Positions 8,643 to 18,627 of a stretch of 64,000 nucleotides of DNA are shown piece after piece. Source of the DNA: Croceibacterium soli (GTDB taxonomy: Bacteria; Pseudomonadota; Alphaproteobacteria; Sphingomonadales; Sphingomonadaceae); contig NZ_WTYK01000003.1 of assembly GCF_009828065.1 (NCBI RefSeq), positions 62,001-126,000 of the forward strand, written 5' to 3'. How positions within the stretch are numbered: the stretch's first letter is position 1; the number at the start of each line of letters is the position of its first letter. The notes under the pieces were generated by a model that was given only the letters and a program-made list of their open reading frames with translations, did not search any database and was not told the DNA's origin. Made by a program: the position numbers and the translations under genes.

Positions 8643-10412
8643 ATGATCGATTCAGGCGACATGTTCGGCGAGGGCGCGCCGCCGGAGGGCGACGAGGACG
8701 AGGCCCAGCCAAGCGCAGCGGAGCTCGAGGAGGCAGGCCAGGCGGCGATGTTCGGCGGTCCGGCCCTCACGGCGCCGGAGGCCCCGAAGCCGGTGGCGGC
8801 GACACCTTACCGCGTGCTTGCCCGCAAGTACCGGCCGCAGACCTTCTCCCAGCTCATCGGGCAGGACGCGATGGTGCGGACGCTGGCCAACGCGATCACC
8901 CGCGACCGGCTGGCCCATGCGTTCCTGATGACCGGCGTGCGCGGAGTCGGCAAGACGTCGACCGCCCGCCTGATCGCCAAGGCGCTCAACTGCGTCGGCC
9001 CGGATGGGCAGGGCGGCCCGACGATAGACCCTTGCGGCGTGTGCGAGCCATGCACGGCCATCGCCGAAGGCCGCCACATCGACGTCATCGAGATGGACGC
9101 GGCCAGCCACACCGGCGTGGATGACGTGCGCGAGATCATCGAGGCAGTGCGCTATGCGGCGGTCAGCGCGCGCTACAAGATCTACATCATCGACGAAGTC
9201 CACATGCTCAGCCGCAACGCGTTCAACGCGCTGCTCAAGACGCTGGAAGAGCCGCCGGCCCATGTGAAGTTCCTGTTCGCCACGACCGAGGTCGACAAGC
9301 TGCCGGTCACCGTGCTCAGCCGGACCCAGCGTTTCGACCTCAAGCGCATCCCCACCGGGCTGCTGCAGCAGCACTTCGCCAGCGTCTGCCGGATGGAAGA
9401 GATCGAAGCGGAGGAAGAGGCGCTGCACATGATCGCCGCCGCCGCGGAAGGCTCGGTGCGCGACGGGCTGTCGATCCTCGACCAGGCGATCGCCCATGCG
9501 GACATGGAGACCGGCGGGCGGATCACGGCCGAGCGGGTGCGTGACATGCTCGGGCTGTCGGACAAGGGCGCGCAGCGGCGCCTGTTCGCGGCCCTGCTGG
9601 AAGGCGATCCGAAGGCGGTTCTCGCCGACGTGGACCGGCAGTATGCGCTCGGCGTGGAGCCGCTCGCGCTGATGCGCGGGATGATGGACCTGGCCCATCG
9701 GATCACCGTCACCCAGATCGGCGGCAACGCGGCCGACGCGGCGACGCTGGAGGAGCGGGAGGCGCTCGAGGCCTGGGCGGGCAAGCTCACCGCCGGGCAG
9801 CTCCACCGCCTGTGGCAACTGCTGCTCAAGGGCTACGACGAAGTGCGCGAAGCGCCCGACCCGCTGATCGCCGCGCAGATGGCGCTGCTGCGGGTGCTCC
9901 ACGCTGCCGACATGCCCGATCCGGGCACGCTGGCGAAGAAGCTGGAGGAGATGGCGGCGAACGGCCTTGCCGCCGGCGCTGGTTCCGGCGCGAACGGCGC
10001 GGCTGGTCCGACGGCCCAGGCGCCGGCGGTCGACTGGGAGCGGCTGGTCGGCCAGGTGGACCGCTCTGGTGCGCTGCGCGTGGCGCAGACGATGCGCGAC
10101 TGGGTGCGGGTGATCGAGCTCGCCCCCGGCAAGTTGACCTATTCGCTCGCGCCCGGTCTGGCCGACGATCCCGGCCCGGAACTGCGCGATGCGCTGCTGA
10201 AGGCGACCGGAGAGCGTTGGCAGGTGATGCGTGGCGAGGGCGACGGCCGGCCGACGCTGCGCGAGATCGCGGAGGCCGAGAAGGCCGCCGAGGATGCCCG
10301 CATCCGCAGCGCGCCGCTCGTAGAAGCCGCCTTCGCCGTTTTCCCTGGCGCCGAACTGGTCGACGAGGCCGAGGTGGCGCAGGCAGACCGCACCTGGAAC
10401 AAGAGAGCTTGA
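8643..10412 (+). CDS. dnaX: DNA polymerase III subunits gamma/tau
   Basis: This 589-residue clamp-loader ATPase has an acidic N-terminal extension of about 60 residues, then the conserved YRVLARKYRPQTFSQLIGQ. Walker A is GVRGVGKTSTAR, a zinc-binding Cys cluster is present (C in LNCVG, then PCGVCEPC), Walker B IDEVHMLS and sensor 1 LFATTEVDKLP. A C-terminal tau-like region of about 230 residues would contact the polymerase. ATG 8643 is preferred over the TTG at 8634. No slippery A-run frameshift site for a separate gamma form is evident. It is followed 10 bp later by ybaB, as usual. Confidence 0.95.
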   Translation: MIDSGDMFGEGAPPEGDEDEAQPSAAELEEAGQAAMFGGPALTAPEAPKPVAATPYRVLARKYRPQTFSQLIGQDAMVRTLANAITRDRLAHAFLMTGVRGVGKTSTARLIAKALNCVGPDGQGGPTIDPCGVCEPCTAIAEGRHIDVIEMDAASHTGVDDVREIIEAVRYAAVSARYKIYIIDEVHMLSRNAFNALLKTLEEPPAHVKFLFATTEVDKLPVTVLSRTQRFDLKRIPTGLLQQHFASVCRMEEIEAEEEALHMIAAAAEGSVRDGLSILDQAIAHADMETGGRITAERVRDMLGLSDKGAQRRLFAALLEGDPKAVLADVDRQYALGVEPLALMRGMMDLAHRITVTQIGGNAADAATLEEREALEAWAGKLTAGQLHRLWQLLLKGYDEVREAPDPLIAAQMALLRVLHAADMPDPGTLAKKLEEMAANGLAAGAGSGANGAAGPTAQAPAVDWERLVGQVDRSGALRVAQTMRDWVRVIELAPGKLTYSLAPGLADDPGPELRDALLKATGERWQVMRGEGDGRPTLREIAEAEKAAEDARIRSAPLVEAAFAVFPGAELVDEAEVAQADRTWNKRA

Positions 10413-10422
10413 GGACGATCCG

Positions 10423-10761
10423 ATGGACATGGAACAAATGATGAAGGCCGCGCAGGAAGCGGCGGCGAACATCCAGAAGCAGATGGGCGAGGCCCAGGCC
10501 AAGCTCGACGCGGTTGAGGTCGAGGGCACCGCCGGCGGCGGGCTCGTGAAGATCCGCTGCACGGCCAAGGGCCGCATCCTCGGCGTTGCGATCGACGACA
10601 GCCTGATGGAGCCGAGCGAAAAGCAGATGCTCGAGGACCTCGTCACCGCCGCGTTCAACGACGCGCGGACCAAGGCCGATCAGGCGGCCAATGCGGAGAT
10701 GCAGAAGGTCCAGCAGGGCATGGGCCTGCCGCCGGGCTTCAACTTCCCGGGGATGGGCTGA
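10423..10761 (+). CDS. YbaB/EbfC nucleoid-associated protein
   Basis: The 112-residue product shows the YbaB family pattern. A Met/Gln-rich N-terminal helix (MDMEQMMKAAQEAAANIQKQM) is followed by the VEGTAGGGLVKIRCTAKGRILGVAID sheet and a C-terminal helix with LVTAAFNDARTKAD. The tail ends in GFNFPGMG, typical of alphaproteobacteria. The homodimer binds DNA and is thought to affect nucleoid structure and recombination. It lies 10 bp after dnaX in the same operon; recR, its frequent partner, is not next to it here. Confidence 0.92.
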   Translation: MDMEQMMKAAQEAAANIQKQMGEAQAKLDAVEVEGTAGGGLVKIRCTAKGRILGVAIDDSLMEPSEKQMLEDLVTAAFNDARTKADQAANAEMQKVQQGMGLPPGFNFPGMG

Positions 10762-10864
10762 GGCGATTTCCACGCTCGGCTGACTGGCGCGCAATCAATC
10801 CTGCGGACGGCAGCACTCGCTTAACCACTCCTGGTCTAACCGGGGAGGCAAGGGGGCTTTCGGC

Positions 10865-11401
10865 GTGAACACGGCAACAGAGAGAGAACGCGCGCATCCA
10901 AGGACCAGCATGTTCGTGCTGGCGACCATGAGTGCGCCCGCAGTTTCGGGTTCGGTCAAGATCAGGAACATGTCGCTGCACGGCGCACTGATCGAAGGCG
11001 ACGCGCTGCCTGGCGTCGGCGAGTCCTTGCGGCTGCGGCGCGGGGAGCTGACCGTGGCGGGGCGGATCGTCTGGCGCAATGCCGGCCGGGCCGGGCTGCG
11101 GTTCGAACAGGATGTGGAGGTCAGCCGCTGGCTGCCCACGGGCGGCAGCGGACAGCCGCAGGTCGACCGCACCTTTCACGACCTGAAATCCGGCACGGCC
11201 GAACCCGCGCCCCAGACCGCTGCGGAATTCAAGGCGCCGCCCGCTGGCCCCGGGGATGCGCTGAAGGTGGCAGACGCGCTCGACGCGCTGGCCGACGCGC
11301 TGTCCGAGGATGCGGGGGTGGTGGCCAGTCACGCGTCGAGGCTGCAGGCCCTGGACATCGCGTCCCAGCTCCTGCGCCGCTTCGCCGCCACGGGGCCCTG
11401 A
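10865..11401 (+). CDS. PilZ domain protein
   Basis: The product has 178 residues from a GTG start. The N-terminal 100 residues form a PilZ domain, with the RxxxR c-di-GMP motif as RAHPR near residue 9 and NxSxxG as NMSLHG near residue 37. The remaining part is not similar to anything I recognise and includes an Ala/Leu/Asp-rich helix near the C terminus. It probably binds cyclic di-GMP; the output is unknown. The GGDEF-EAL protein at 48-49.8 kb is the only visible c-di-GMP enzyme in this window. Confidence 0.8.
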   Translation: MNTATERERAHPRTSMFVLATMSAPAVSGSVKIRNMSLHGALIEGDALPGVGESLRLRRGELTVAGRIVWRNAGRAGLRFEQDVEVSRWLPTGGSGQPQVDRTFHDLKSGTAEPAPQTAAEFKAPPAGPGDALKVADALDALADALSEDAGVVASHASRLQALDIASQLLRRFAATGP

Positions 11402-11496
11402 CACCGCGGCCGTTTGCGGCCCCTGGGGCCCTGCGGTCGCGCAAGTCCTGGGAGCCGATTTGCGATTGCGCGCGGCCGATGGTATTCGTTGCGACG

Positions 11497-11521
11497 GGAA
11501 CCAATTCCGTTTGGCGGGGTT
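11497..11521 (+). promoter_or_regulatory. Candidate general-stress (EcfG-type) promoter
   Basis: GGAAC at 11497-11501 is followed after 16 bp by GGTT at 11518-11521. The alphaproteobacterial EcfG consensus is GGAAC-N16/17-CGTT, so one base of the -10 deviates. It lies 94 bp before the ATG of an HWE-family kinase gene that is paired with a FATGUY-type receiver, a setting where EcfG control is expected. The call rests on motif and context only. Confidence 0.4.
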
Positions 11522-11614
11522 GATTGGCTCCTTGGGGAACCTTGGACAATCGCCTGTGCGACGTGGCCGTTTCGGCCCATCATCCTGGGGGCGCATGGGA
11601 GCATCAGTGGGGGC

Positions 11615-13795
11615 ATGGCTACCAATCAGACTATCCCGACGCCGCATCAGCTGAGCGAATACGAGGCACTGATGGCCGCCGGACCCGGGGTCCTGTCCGC
11701 GATCCCGGGTGCGGTGTACTTGTGCGACGCAGAAGGCTCGCTGGTCCGCTACAATGCCGAGGCGGAAGCCCTGTGGGGCCGAACGCCCGCACTCGACAAG
11801 CGGGAGCGATTCTGCGGCTCGCACAAGCTCTACCTCATCGACGGCACCCCGCTACCGCACGAGAGCTGCCCGATGGCCGACGCGGTTCATGAAGGCCGCG
11901 AGACCCGCAATGCGGAAGTGGTCATCGAACGGCCGGACGGCACCAGGATGGTCGCGCTGGTCAACATCCGCGCGCTGCGCGGGCACGACGGGCGCATCCA
12001 GGGCGCCATCAACTGCTTCCAGGACATCACCGAACGCAAGCAGCTCCAAGACGAGCTGATGCGCAAGAACCGTGACCTGGAGGACTTCTTCGAGAACGGC
12101 GCGGTGGGCCTGCACATCGTCAGCGGCGAGGGCACGATCCTGCGCGCCAATCGCGCCGAACTGGAGCTGCTGGGCTACTCCGCCGACGAGTACGTTGGCA
12201 GGCACATCGCAGATTTCCATGCCGACGCCCCGGTGATCGACGACATCCTTCGCCGTCTGTCGGGCGGTGACAGGCTCGATCGCTATCCGGCCCGGCTGCG
12301 CGCCAAGGACGGCTCCATCCGCGAGGTGCTGATCACCTCCAACAGCCGGATGGAGGACGGCGCGTTCGTGAACACCCGCTGCTTCACGATCGACGTGACT
12401 GATTGGCGGAAGGCGGAGCAGGCCCAGCGCGAAAGCGACGAGCGCCTGGCCGCGACGTACGAGGCCGCACCGGTGGGGATCGCGGAAGTCGACGAGCAGG
12501 GCCGCTATGTCCGCGTCAACGATGCGTTCTGCAACATCCTCGGCCGCACGCGCGAGGAGACGCTTGCCAGCGGCATCATCGAGATCACCCACCCCGACGA
12601 CCGCGCCCGCGAGACCGAACAGTACCAGAGCCAGGTCCGGGGCGAGATCGACAGCTACTCGATCGAGAAGCGCGCGATCCGCGCCGACGGCTCGATCGCT
12701 CATCTCGAGGTGTCGAGCTCGTCGGTTCGCGACGAGAATGGGCGGTTCCGCTTCGGCGTCCGGGTGATGCAGGACGTGACCGAGCGGAAGCGCATGCAGG
12801 AGGCGATCCGCGCCAACGAGCGCCGCCTGAGCGAGCTGCTCCAGGCCTTGCCGGCGGCGATCTACACGACCGACGCGGAAGGCCGCATCTCCTTCTACAA
12901 CCAGGCGGCGGCGGACCTCGCCGGGCACGAGCCCAAGTTGGGCAGCGACGAATGGTGCGTCACCTGGAAGCTGTTCCGGCCGGACGGGACTCCGCTGCCC
13001 CACGACGAGTGCCCGATGGCGGTGGCGCTGAGGGAGAACCGCGAGGTTCGCGGGGAGGAAGCGATCGCCGAACGGCCTGATGGAACGCGAACCCCGTTCA
13101 TCCCTTACCCGACGCCCCTGCGGGATGCCGATGGCCGCCTCGTCGGCGCGATCAACATGCTGGTCGACATCACCGACCGAAAGGCCGCCGAAGCGCGGCA
13201 GAAGGTCCTGATCGACGAGCTCAACCACCGGGTGAAGAACACCCTGGCCACCGTGCAGTCCCTGGCGCGGCAGACTGCGCGGCACGCGCGCGATGTCGGG
13301 GATTTCCGCGAGACTTTCGAGGCGCGGCTGCTGGCCCTGGCCAGGGCGCACGACCTGCTGACCGAGCGCAACTGGATGAGCGCTCCGCTCGAGAAGCTGC
13401 TCGACGACATCGTCGCGCCTTACAGCGGCGGAGGAGAGAGGCTGCGGCTGACTGGTCCGCATGTCGAACTCAACCCGCGAGCGGCGCTGTCGATGACCCT
13501 TGTGCTGAGCGAACTGGCGACGAACGCGGCCAAGTACGGCGCGCTGAGCAAGCATTCCGGCGTCCTGGCGGTGAACTGGAGCCTGGCCGGCGGCGCGGAG
13601 GGCGTGCTGGAACTGGACTGGCGGGAACTGGGCGGCCCACTGGTGGAAGCGCCGGAGCAGCACGGCTTCGGCACCAGGCTGATCGAGCGGTGCGTTCGCC
13701 GCGATCTGGAGGGGCACCTGGACCTGGACTTCGCCCAGACCGGCGTCGAGTGCCGGATCGCCATACCGCTGCGGGTGCTTGCCCCGGATGCCTGA
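11615..13795 (+). CDS. Multi-PAS HWE/HisKA_2-family histidine kinase
   Basis: The cytoplasmic kinase has about 726 residues from ATG 11615, the first start that gives a PAS-type N terminus. It contains four PAS/PAC units (roughly residues 20-150, 150-270, 275-400 and 405-530), each ending in an ITERK, VTDW or ITDRK signature. The first and last are near-duplicates (both contain DGTPLPH(E/D)(S/E)CPMA). The kinase core starts at LIDELNHRVKNTLATVQSLA, with the phospho-acceptor His. The ATPase domain contains LSELATNAAKYGAL and ends GFGTRLIERCV, as in the HWE family. Such kinases (PakA-F in Sphingomonas) feed the PhyR/EcfG general stress response. No membrane segment is seen. Its stop overlaps the receiver gene downstream. 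Confidence 0.9.
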   Translation: MATNQTIPTPHQLSEYEALMAAGPGVLSAIPGAVYLCDAEGSLVRYNAEAEALWGRTPALDKRERFCGSHKLYLIDGTPLPHESCPMADAVHEGRETRNAEVVIERPDGTRMVALVNIRALRGHDGRIQGAINCFQDITERKQLQDELMRKNRDLEDFFENGAVGLHIVSGEGTILRANRAELELLGYSADEYVGRHIADFHADAPVIDDILRRLSGGDRLDRYPARLRAKDGSIREVLITSNSRMEDGAFVNTRCFTIDVTDWRKAEQAQRESDERLAATYEAAPVGIAEVDEQGRYVRVNDAFCNILGRTREETLASGIIEITHPDDRARETEQYQSQVRGEIDSYSIEKRAIRADGSIAHLEVSSSSVRDENGRFRFGVRVMQDVTERKRMQEAIRANERRLSELLQALPAAIYTTDAEGRISFYNQAAADLAGHEPKLGSDEWCVTWKLFRPDGTPLPHDECPMAVALRENREVRGEEAIAERPDGTRTPFIPYPTPLRDADGRLVGAINMLVDITDRKAAEARQKVLIDELNHRVKNTLATVQSLARQTARHARDVGDFRETFEARLLALARAHDLLTERNWMSAPLEKLLDDIVAPYSGGGERLRLTGPHVELNPRAALSMTLVLSELATNAAKYGALSKHSGVLAVNWSLAGGAEGVLELDWRELGGPLVEAPEQHGFGTRLIERCVRRDLEGHLDLDFAQTGVECRIAIPLRVLAPDA

Positions 13796-14156
13796 AATTG
13801 CCGGCACGCGCGTTCTGATTGTCGAGGACGAGGGGATGGTGGCGATGCTCCTCGAAGAGATGCTCCAGGACCTCGGCTGCGTTGTCGCGGCTTCGGTGGC
13901 GACAGTGGCCCGCGCCGAAGAGGCGGTTCGTTCCACCGCGGTCGATGTCGCGCTGCTGGACCTGAACCTTGCCGGCGAAACGACGGTCGATTTCGCGCGC
14001 GAACTCACCCGGCAGCCGATCCCGATCGTGTTCAGCACCGGCTACGGCAGCAACGGCGTGCCCGCCGATCTCCGCGACCGGCCGATCCTGGCGAAGCCGT
14101 TCGAGCCGGGGGATCTGAAGCAGGCGATCGAATGCGTGCTGAAGGTGGCGGGCTGA
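13788..14156 (+). CDS. Single-domain response regulator, FATGUY type
   Basis: The 122-residue stand-alone receiver carries acidic residues VEDE near residue 13, phosphoacceptor D58 in ALLDLNLAGE, and the segment PIVFSTGYGSNG. This segment matches the F-x-T-G-Y motif of the FATGUY subgroup (SdrG-like regulators of the alphaproteobacterial general stress response). The conserved Lys is in ILAKPFEPGD. It has no output domain, so it should act by phosphotransfer or protein contact. The ATG at 13788 overlaps the stop of the HWE kinase gene (13793-13795), indicating translational coupling and a shared pathway. Confidence 0.85.
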   Translation: MPEIAGTRVLIVEDEGMVAMLLEEMLQDLGCVVAASVATVARAEEAVRSTAVDVALLDLNLAGETTVDFARELTRQPIPIVFSTGYGSNGVPADLRDRPILAKPFEPGDLKQAIECVLKVAG

Positions 14157-14289
14157 ACCACGCGGGCGGCCGCAAGGCCATCCACAAGGAATCCATGTTC
14201 GCCGTTGCGGGCGCGCGCGGCGGTTCCCATATTCCCATCCAAGAAGCCGCGTTGCACCCGTTTCGGCGTGCATGCGTTATGATGGACGG

Positions 14290-16692
<2,403 letters not shown>

Positions 16693-16765
16693 GCAGGCGC
16701 AGCAACAGTGCTGCGCCGCAGCGACTCGCGATGGTTGCTGCATGGTTACCCGGCCGTTAGCCATA

Positions 16766-16798
16766 TCGCCGCCGGAGCTCGTGCTCCGGCGGCGGCGA
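16766..16798 (+). terminator. GC-rich stem-loop after lon
   Basis: CGCCGCCGGAG and CTCCGGCGGCG form an 11-bp perfect stem around a short CTCGTG-type loop. The following AATTTG is not a strong T-tract, so this may be an attenuating or mRNA-stabilising hairpin rather than an efficient intrinsic terminator. Confidence 0.5.
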
Positions 16799-16943
16799 AT
16801 TTGCCTCCGGATCGGCTGGAAAGCGCGGAATTGCGCGGCTTTTGGCTTTGACAGCGCAGGGAAAAGTCGCTCAACTCCGCGCCAATCGCGAGGCGATTCC
16901 ACACCCGATCCGGACAATCACAACTGAGGGGGATTCTCGGAGT

Positions 16944-17216
16944 ATGAACAAGAACGAATTGATCGGCGCAGTCGCCGACGCGAGCGGGCTGTCGCGCAGC
17001 GATGCCACCAAGGCGGTGGAAGGCGTGTTCGACACGATCACCAGCGCGCTGTCGAAGGGCGACGAAGTGCGCCTGGTCGGCTTCGGCACTTTCTCGGTCG
17101 CCAAGCGCAAGGCCTCCACGGGCCGCAACCCGCGCACCGGCGAACCGATGACGATCAAGGCCTCGACCCAGCCCAAGTTCAAGGCCGGCAAGGGCCTGAA
17201 GGATTCGGTGAACTGA
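16944..17216 (+). CDS. hupB: DNA-binding protein HU
   Basis: The 90-residue HU/IHF-family protein starts MNKNELIGAVADASGLSRSD. It has the core VGFGTFSVAKRKA, and the DNA-binding arm carries the signature GRNPRTGEPMTI, ending FKAGKGLKDSVN. The dimer bends DNA and packs the nucleoid. The start at 16944 has GGGGG/GGAG upstream; longer in-frame extensions are ignored. A TTGACA hexamer lies at 16848-16853, but no convincing -10 follows it at the right distance. A strong terminator follows the stop codon. Confidence 0.96.
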   Translation: MNKNELIGAVADASGLSRSDATKAVEGVFDTITSALSKGDEVRLVGFGTFSVAKRKASTGRNPRTGEPMTIKASTQPKFKAGKGLKDSVN

Positions 17217-17252
17217 TCTCGCGCGGCCGGCCTCCCGCCGGCCCCTGATCGC

Positions 17253-17288
17253 AAAAGGGCCGCTCCGCAACCGCGGGGCGGCCCTTTC
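17253..17288 (+). terminator. Rho-independent terminator of the HU gene
   Basis: AAAAGGGCCGC and GGGCGGCCCTTT pair around a short central arm, followed by CCC. The stem with flanking A and T tracts works in both directions. It begins 37 bp after the stop codon of the HU gene; a second GC hairpin lies just before it at about 17225-17243. Confidence 0.8.
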
Positions 17289-17308
17289 CCTATGGGGCGG
17301 AAGAACCC

Positions 17309-17600
17309 GATCCTCCCCGGAACGGGGAGGGGGACCGCCCGCGAAGCGGGTGGTGGAGGGGGCTCGCCGCACGCGCTGCGCCAGGAGGCGGGCCCCCTCC
17401 GTCAGCCCTGCGGGCTGCCACCTCCCCGTCCCGGGGAGGATCTTTGTCAGACTGGCATCCAAATCCTCCCCGGAACGGGGAGGGGGACCGCCCGCGAAGC
17501 GCGTGGTGGAGGGGGCTGGCCGCACGCGCTGCGCCAGGAGGCGGGCCCCCTCCGTCACCGGCCTGCGGCCGGCGCCACCTCCCCGTCCCGGGGAGGATTT
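17309..17600. repeat. Two copies of a GC-rich palindromic repeat (family C)
   Basis: Units at 17309-17442 and 17461-17600 each begin with ATCCTCCCCGGAACGGGGAGG and end with the inverted form CCTCCCCGTCCCGGGGAGG. In between are smaller hairpins such as GACCGCCCGCGAAGCGGG. The two units are separated by a 20-bp spacer that also recurs between units C4 and C5 near 18470. No protein-coding gene is supported here. Confidence 0.85.
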
Positions 17601-17610
17601 TGGCCTCGCA

Positions 17611-17874
17611 CTACCCCTTCAGCAATCGGTGCCAGCGGTCGGACCAGCTGCGCTGCGGGGGCCATTCTTCGTCGGCCGGCTTGATGCGCAGCAAGGCGAG
17701 CCGGTTGAAGCCGCTGCGGATGCCTTCGATCGTGACCGGGTGATCGACGTACTTCCGCAGGTGGCAGCTCGGTTCCAGCTCCCATTCCCCGCCGCCGAAT
17801 ACGGCGACGACGAAGCGCCCGCCTTCCCGCCGCCTGATGATCCCTGTTACGACATGCGATGTTCCGAGCGGCAT
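17611..17874 (-). CDS. DUF5818-like small protein
   Basis: The 87-residue soluble protein starts MPLGTSHVVTGIIRRREGGRF, then has GGGEWELEPSC and VTIEGIRSGFNRLALLRI. This order of strands (a short beta domain with 'GGGEW.L' and 'V.IEG.R.GF..L.V..I') is how I remember the DUF5818 family of sphingomonads; its function is unknown. It sits between two repeat clusters, and a structured RNA candidate lies just upstream on the same strand. No operon partner is visible. The gene is likely real because its sequence is non-repetitive in a repeat-rich region. Confidence 0.6.
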   Translation of the reverse strand: MPLGTSHVVTGIIRRREGGRFVVAVFGGGEWELEPSCHLRKYVDHPVTIEGIRSGFNRLALLRIKPADEEWPPQRSWSDRWHRLLKG

Positions 17875-17944
17875 TCCCGCACTCCCCGGAAGCCGATGGC
17901 GGTGCGCCCCCGCTGTTCGACTTCACACCATGAGCCCTGGTGAT

Positions 17945-18094
17945 CGGGGAGGTAGTAAACCGAGGTAAGTCGGCCCTGCGGCCTTTAGGCCCGAGAGCCC
18001 TGGACATACGCCGCAGGCTCCCCGACCATAGGTCACGGAGTGTGGCGCTGTTACGGTCAGCACCAACCGCTTACCTCGGGGTTACTACACCCCC
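17945..18094 (-). ncRNA. Candidate structured RNA of unknown class
   Basis: About 150 nt fold into a long closing stem: 17946-17969 pairs with 18070-18094 over more than 20 bp, including CGAGGTAAG with CTTACCTCG. Two inner hairpins follow, CCTGCGGC/GCCGCAGG (about 17975 and 18010) and one at about 18042-18065. On the minus strand the last hairpin (TGGTGCTG with CAGCGCCA) needs only a G-U wobble, whereas the plus strand gives a C-A mismatch. That favours the minus strand, upstream of the DUF5818-like gene. A 6S-like RNA is one idea; I cannot confirm any family. Confidence 0.4.
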
Positions 18095-18171
18095 AGAGCC
18101 GTGCGTGGCGGCCCCACAGCCTGTATGGAAGCTTTCGGGCGCTTACTCAACGGCCAGATTTGGGGGCCCCT

Positions 18172-18610
18172 AATCCTCCCCGGCACGGGGAGGTGGCAGC
18201 GCGAAGCGCTGACGGAGGGGGCCCGCGGCCTGGTTCGACCGTTCGTCCAGGCCAAGGGCCCCCTCCACCACGCGCTGCGCGCGCGGTCCCCCTCCCCGTC
18301 CCGGGGAGGATTTATCTCAGCGCCTCACCCAATCCTCCCCGGAACGGGGAGGGGGACCGCCGATGGCGGTGGAGGGGGTTGGCCTGGAGGAACCGTCGAG
18401 CCAGGCCATGCCCCCACCGTCATCGCTGCGCGATGCCACCTCCCCCAGAGGGGGAGGATCTTTGTCAGACTGGCATCCAAATCCTCCCCGGAACGGGGAG
18501 GGGGACCGCCGAAGGCGGTGGAGGGGGGCTGGCCTGGACGTACCGTGGAGCCGGGCCGGGCCCCCTCCGTCAGCCGCTACGCGGCTGCCACCTCCCCCAG
18601 AGGGGGGATC
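18172..18610. repeat. Three copies of the family C palindromic repeat
   Basis: Units lie at about 18172-18313, 18331-18460 and 18479-18610. All open with AATCCTCCCCGG(A/C)ACGGGG. The first ends CCCCGTCCCGGGGAGG; the other two end CCTCCCCCAGAGGGGG. The spacer TTTGTCAGACTGGCATCCAA between the last two is identical to the one between the units at 17.4 kb, indicating local duplication. No gene is supported in this stretch. Confidence 0.85.
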
Positions 18611-18627
18611 GGAAGTCGAGGTAGGAG

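Noticed and set aside
8652-10673. 673-codon minus-strand frame across dnaX and ybaB
   Set aside because: Antisense to two well-supported genes, with biased composition and no family resemblance.
11852-14038. 728-codon minus-strand frame across the HWE kinase
   Set aside because: Antisense shadow; the plus strand carries clear PAS, kinase and receiver motifs.
16848-16876. TTGACA considered as the -35 box of a sigma-70 promoter for the HU gene
   Set aside because: No acceptable -10 hexamer follows at 16-18 bp, so it is not listed as a promoter.
17940-18173. 77-codon plus-strand frame over the RNA candidate
   Set aside because: It runs through the paired arms of the structured region and has no protein-like features.
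17309-18610. Regularly repeated units considered as a CRISPR array
   Set aside because: Units are 130-140 bp, internally palindromic and variable in the middle, and only five in number. There are no short identical repeats with unique spacers and no cas genes.
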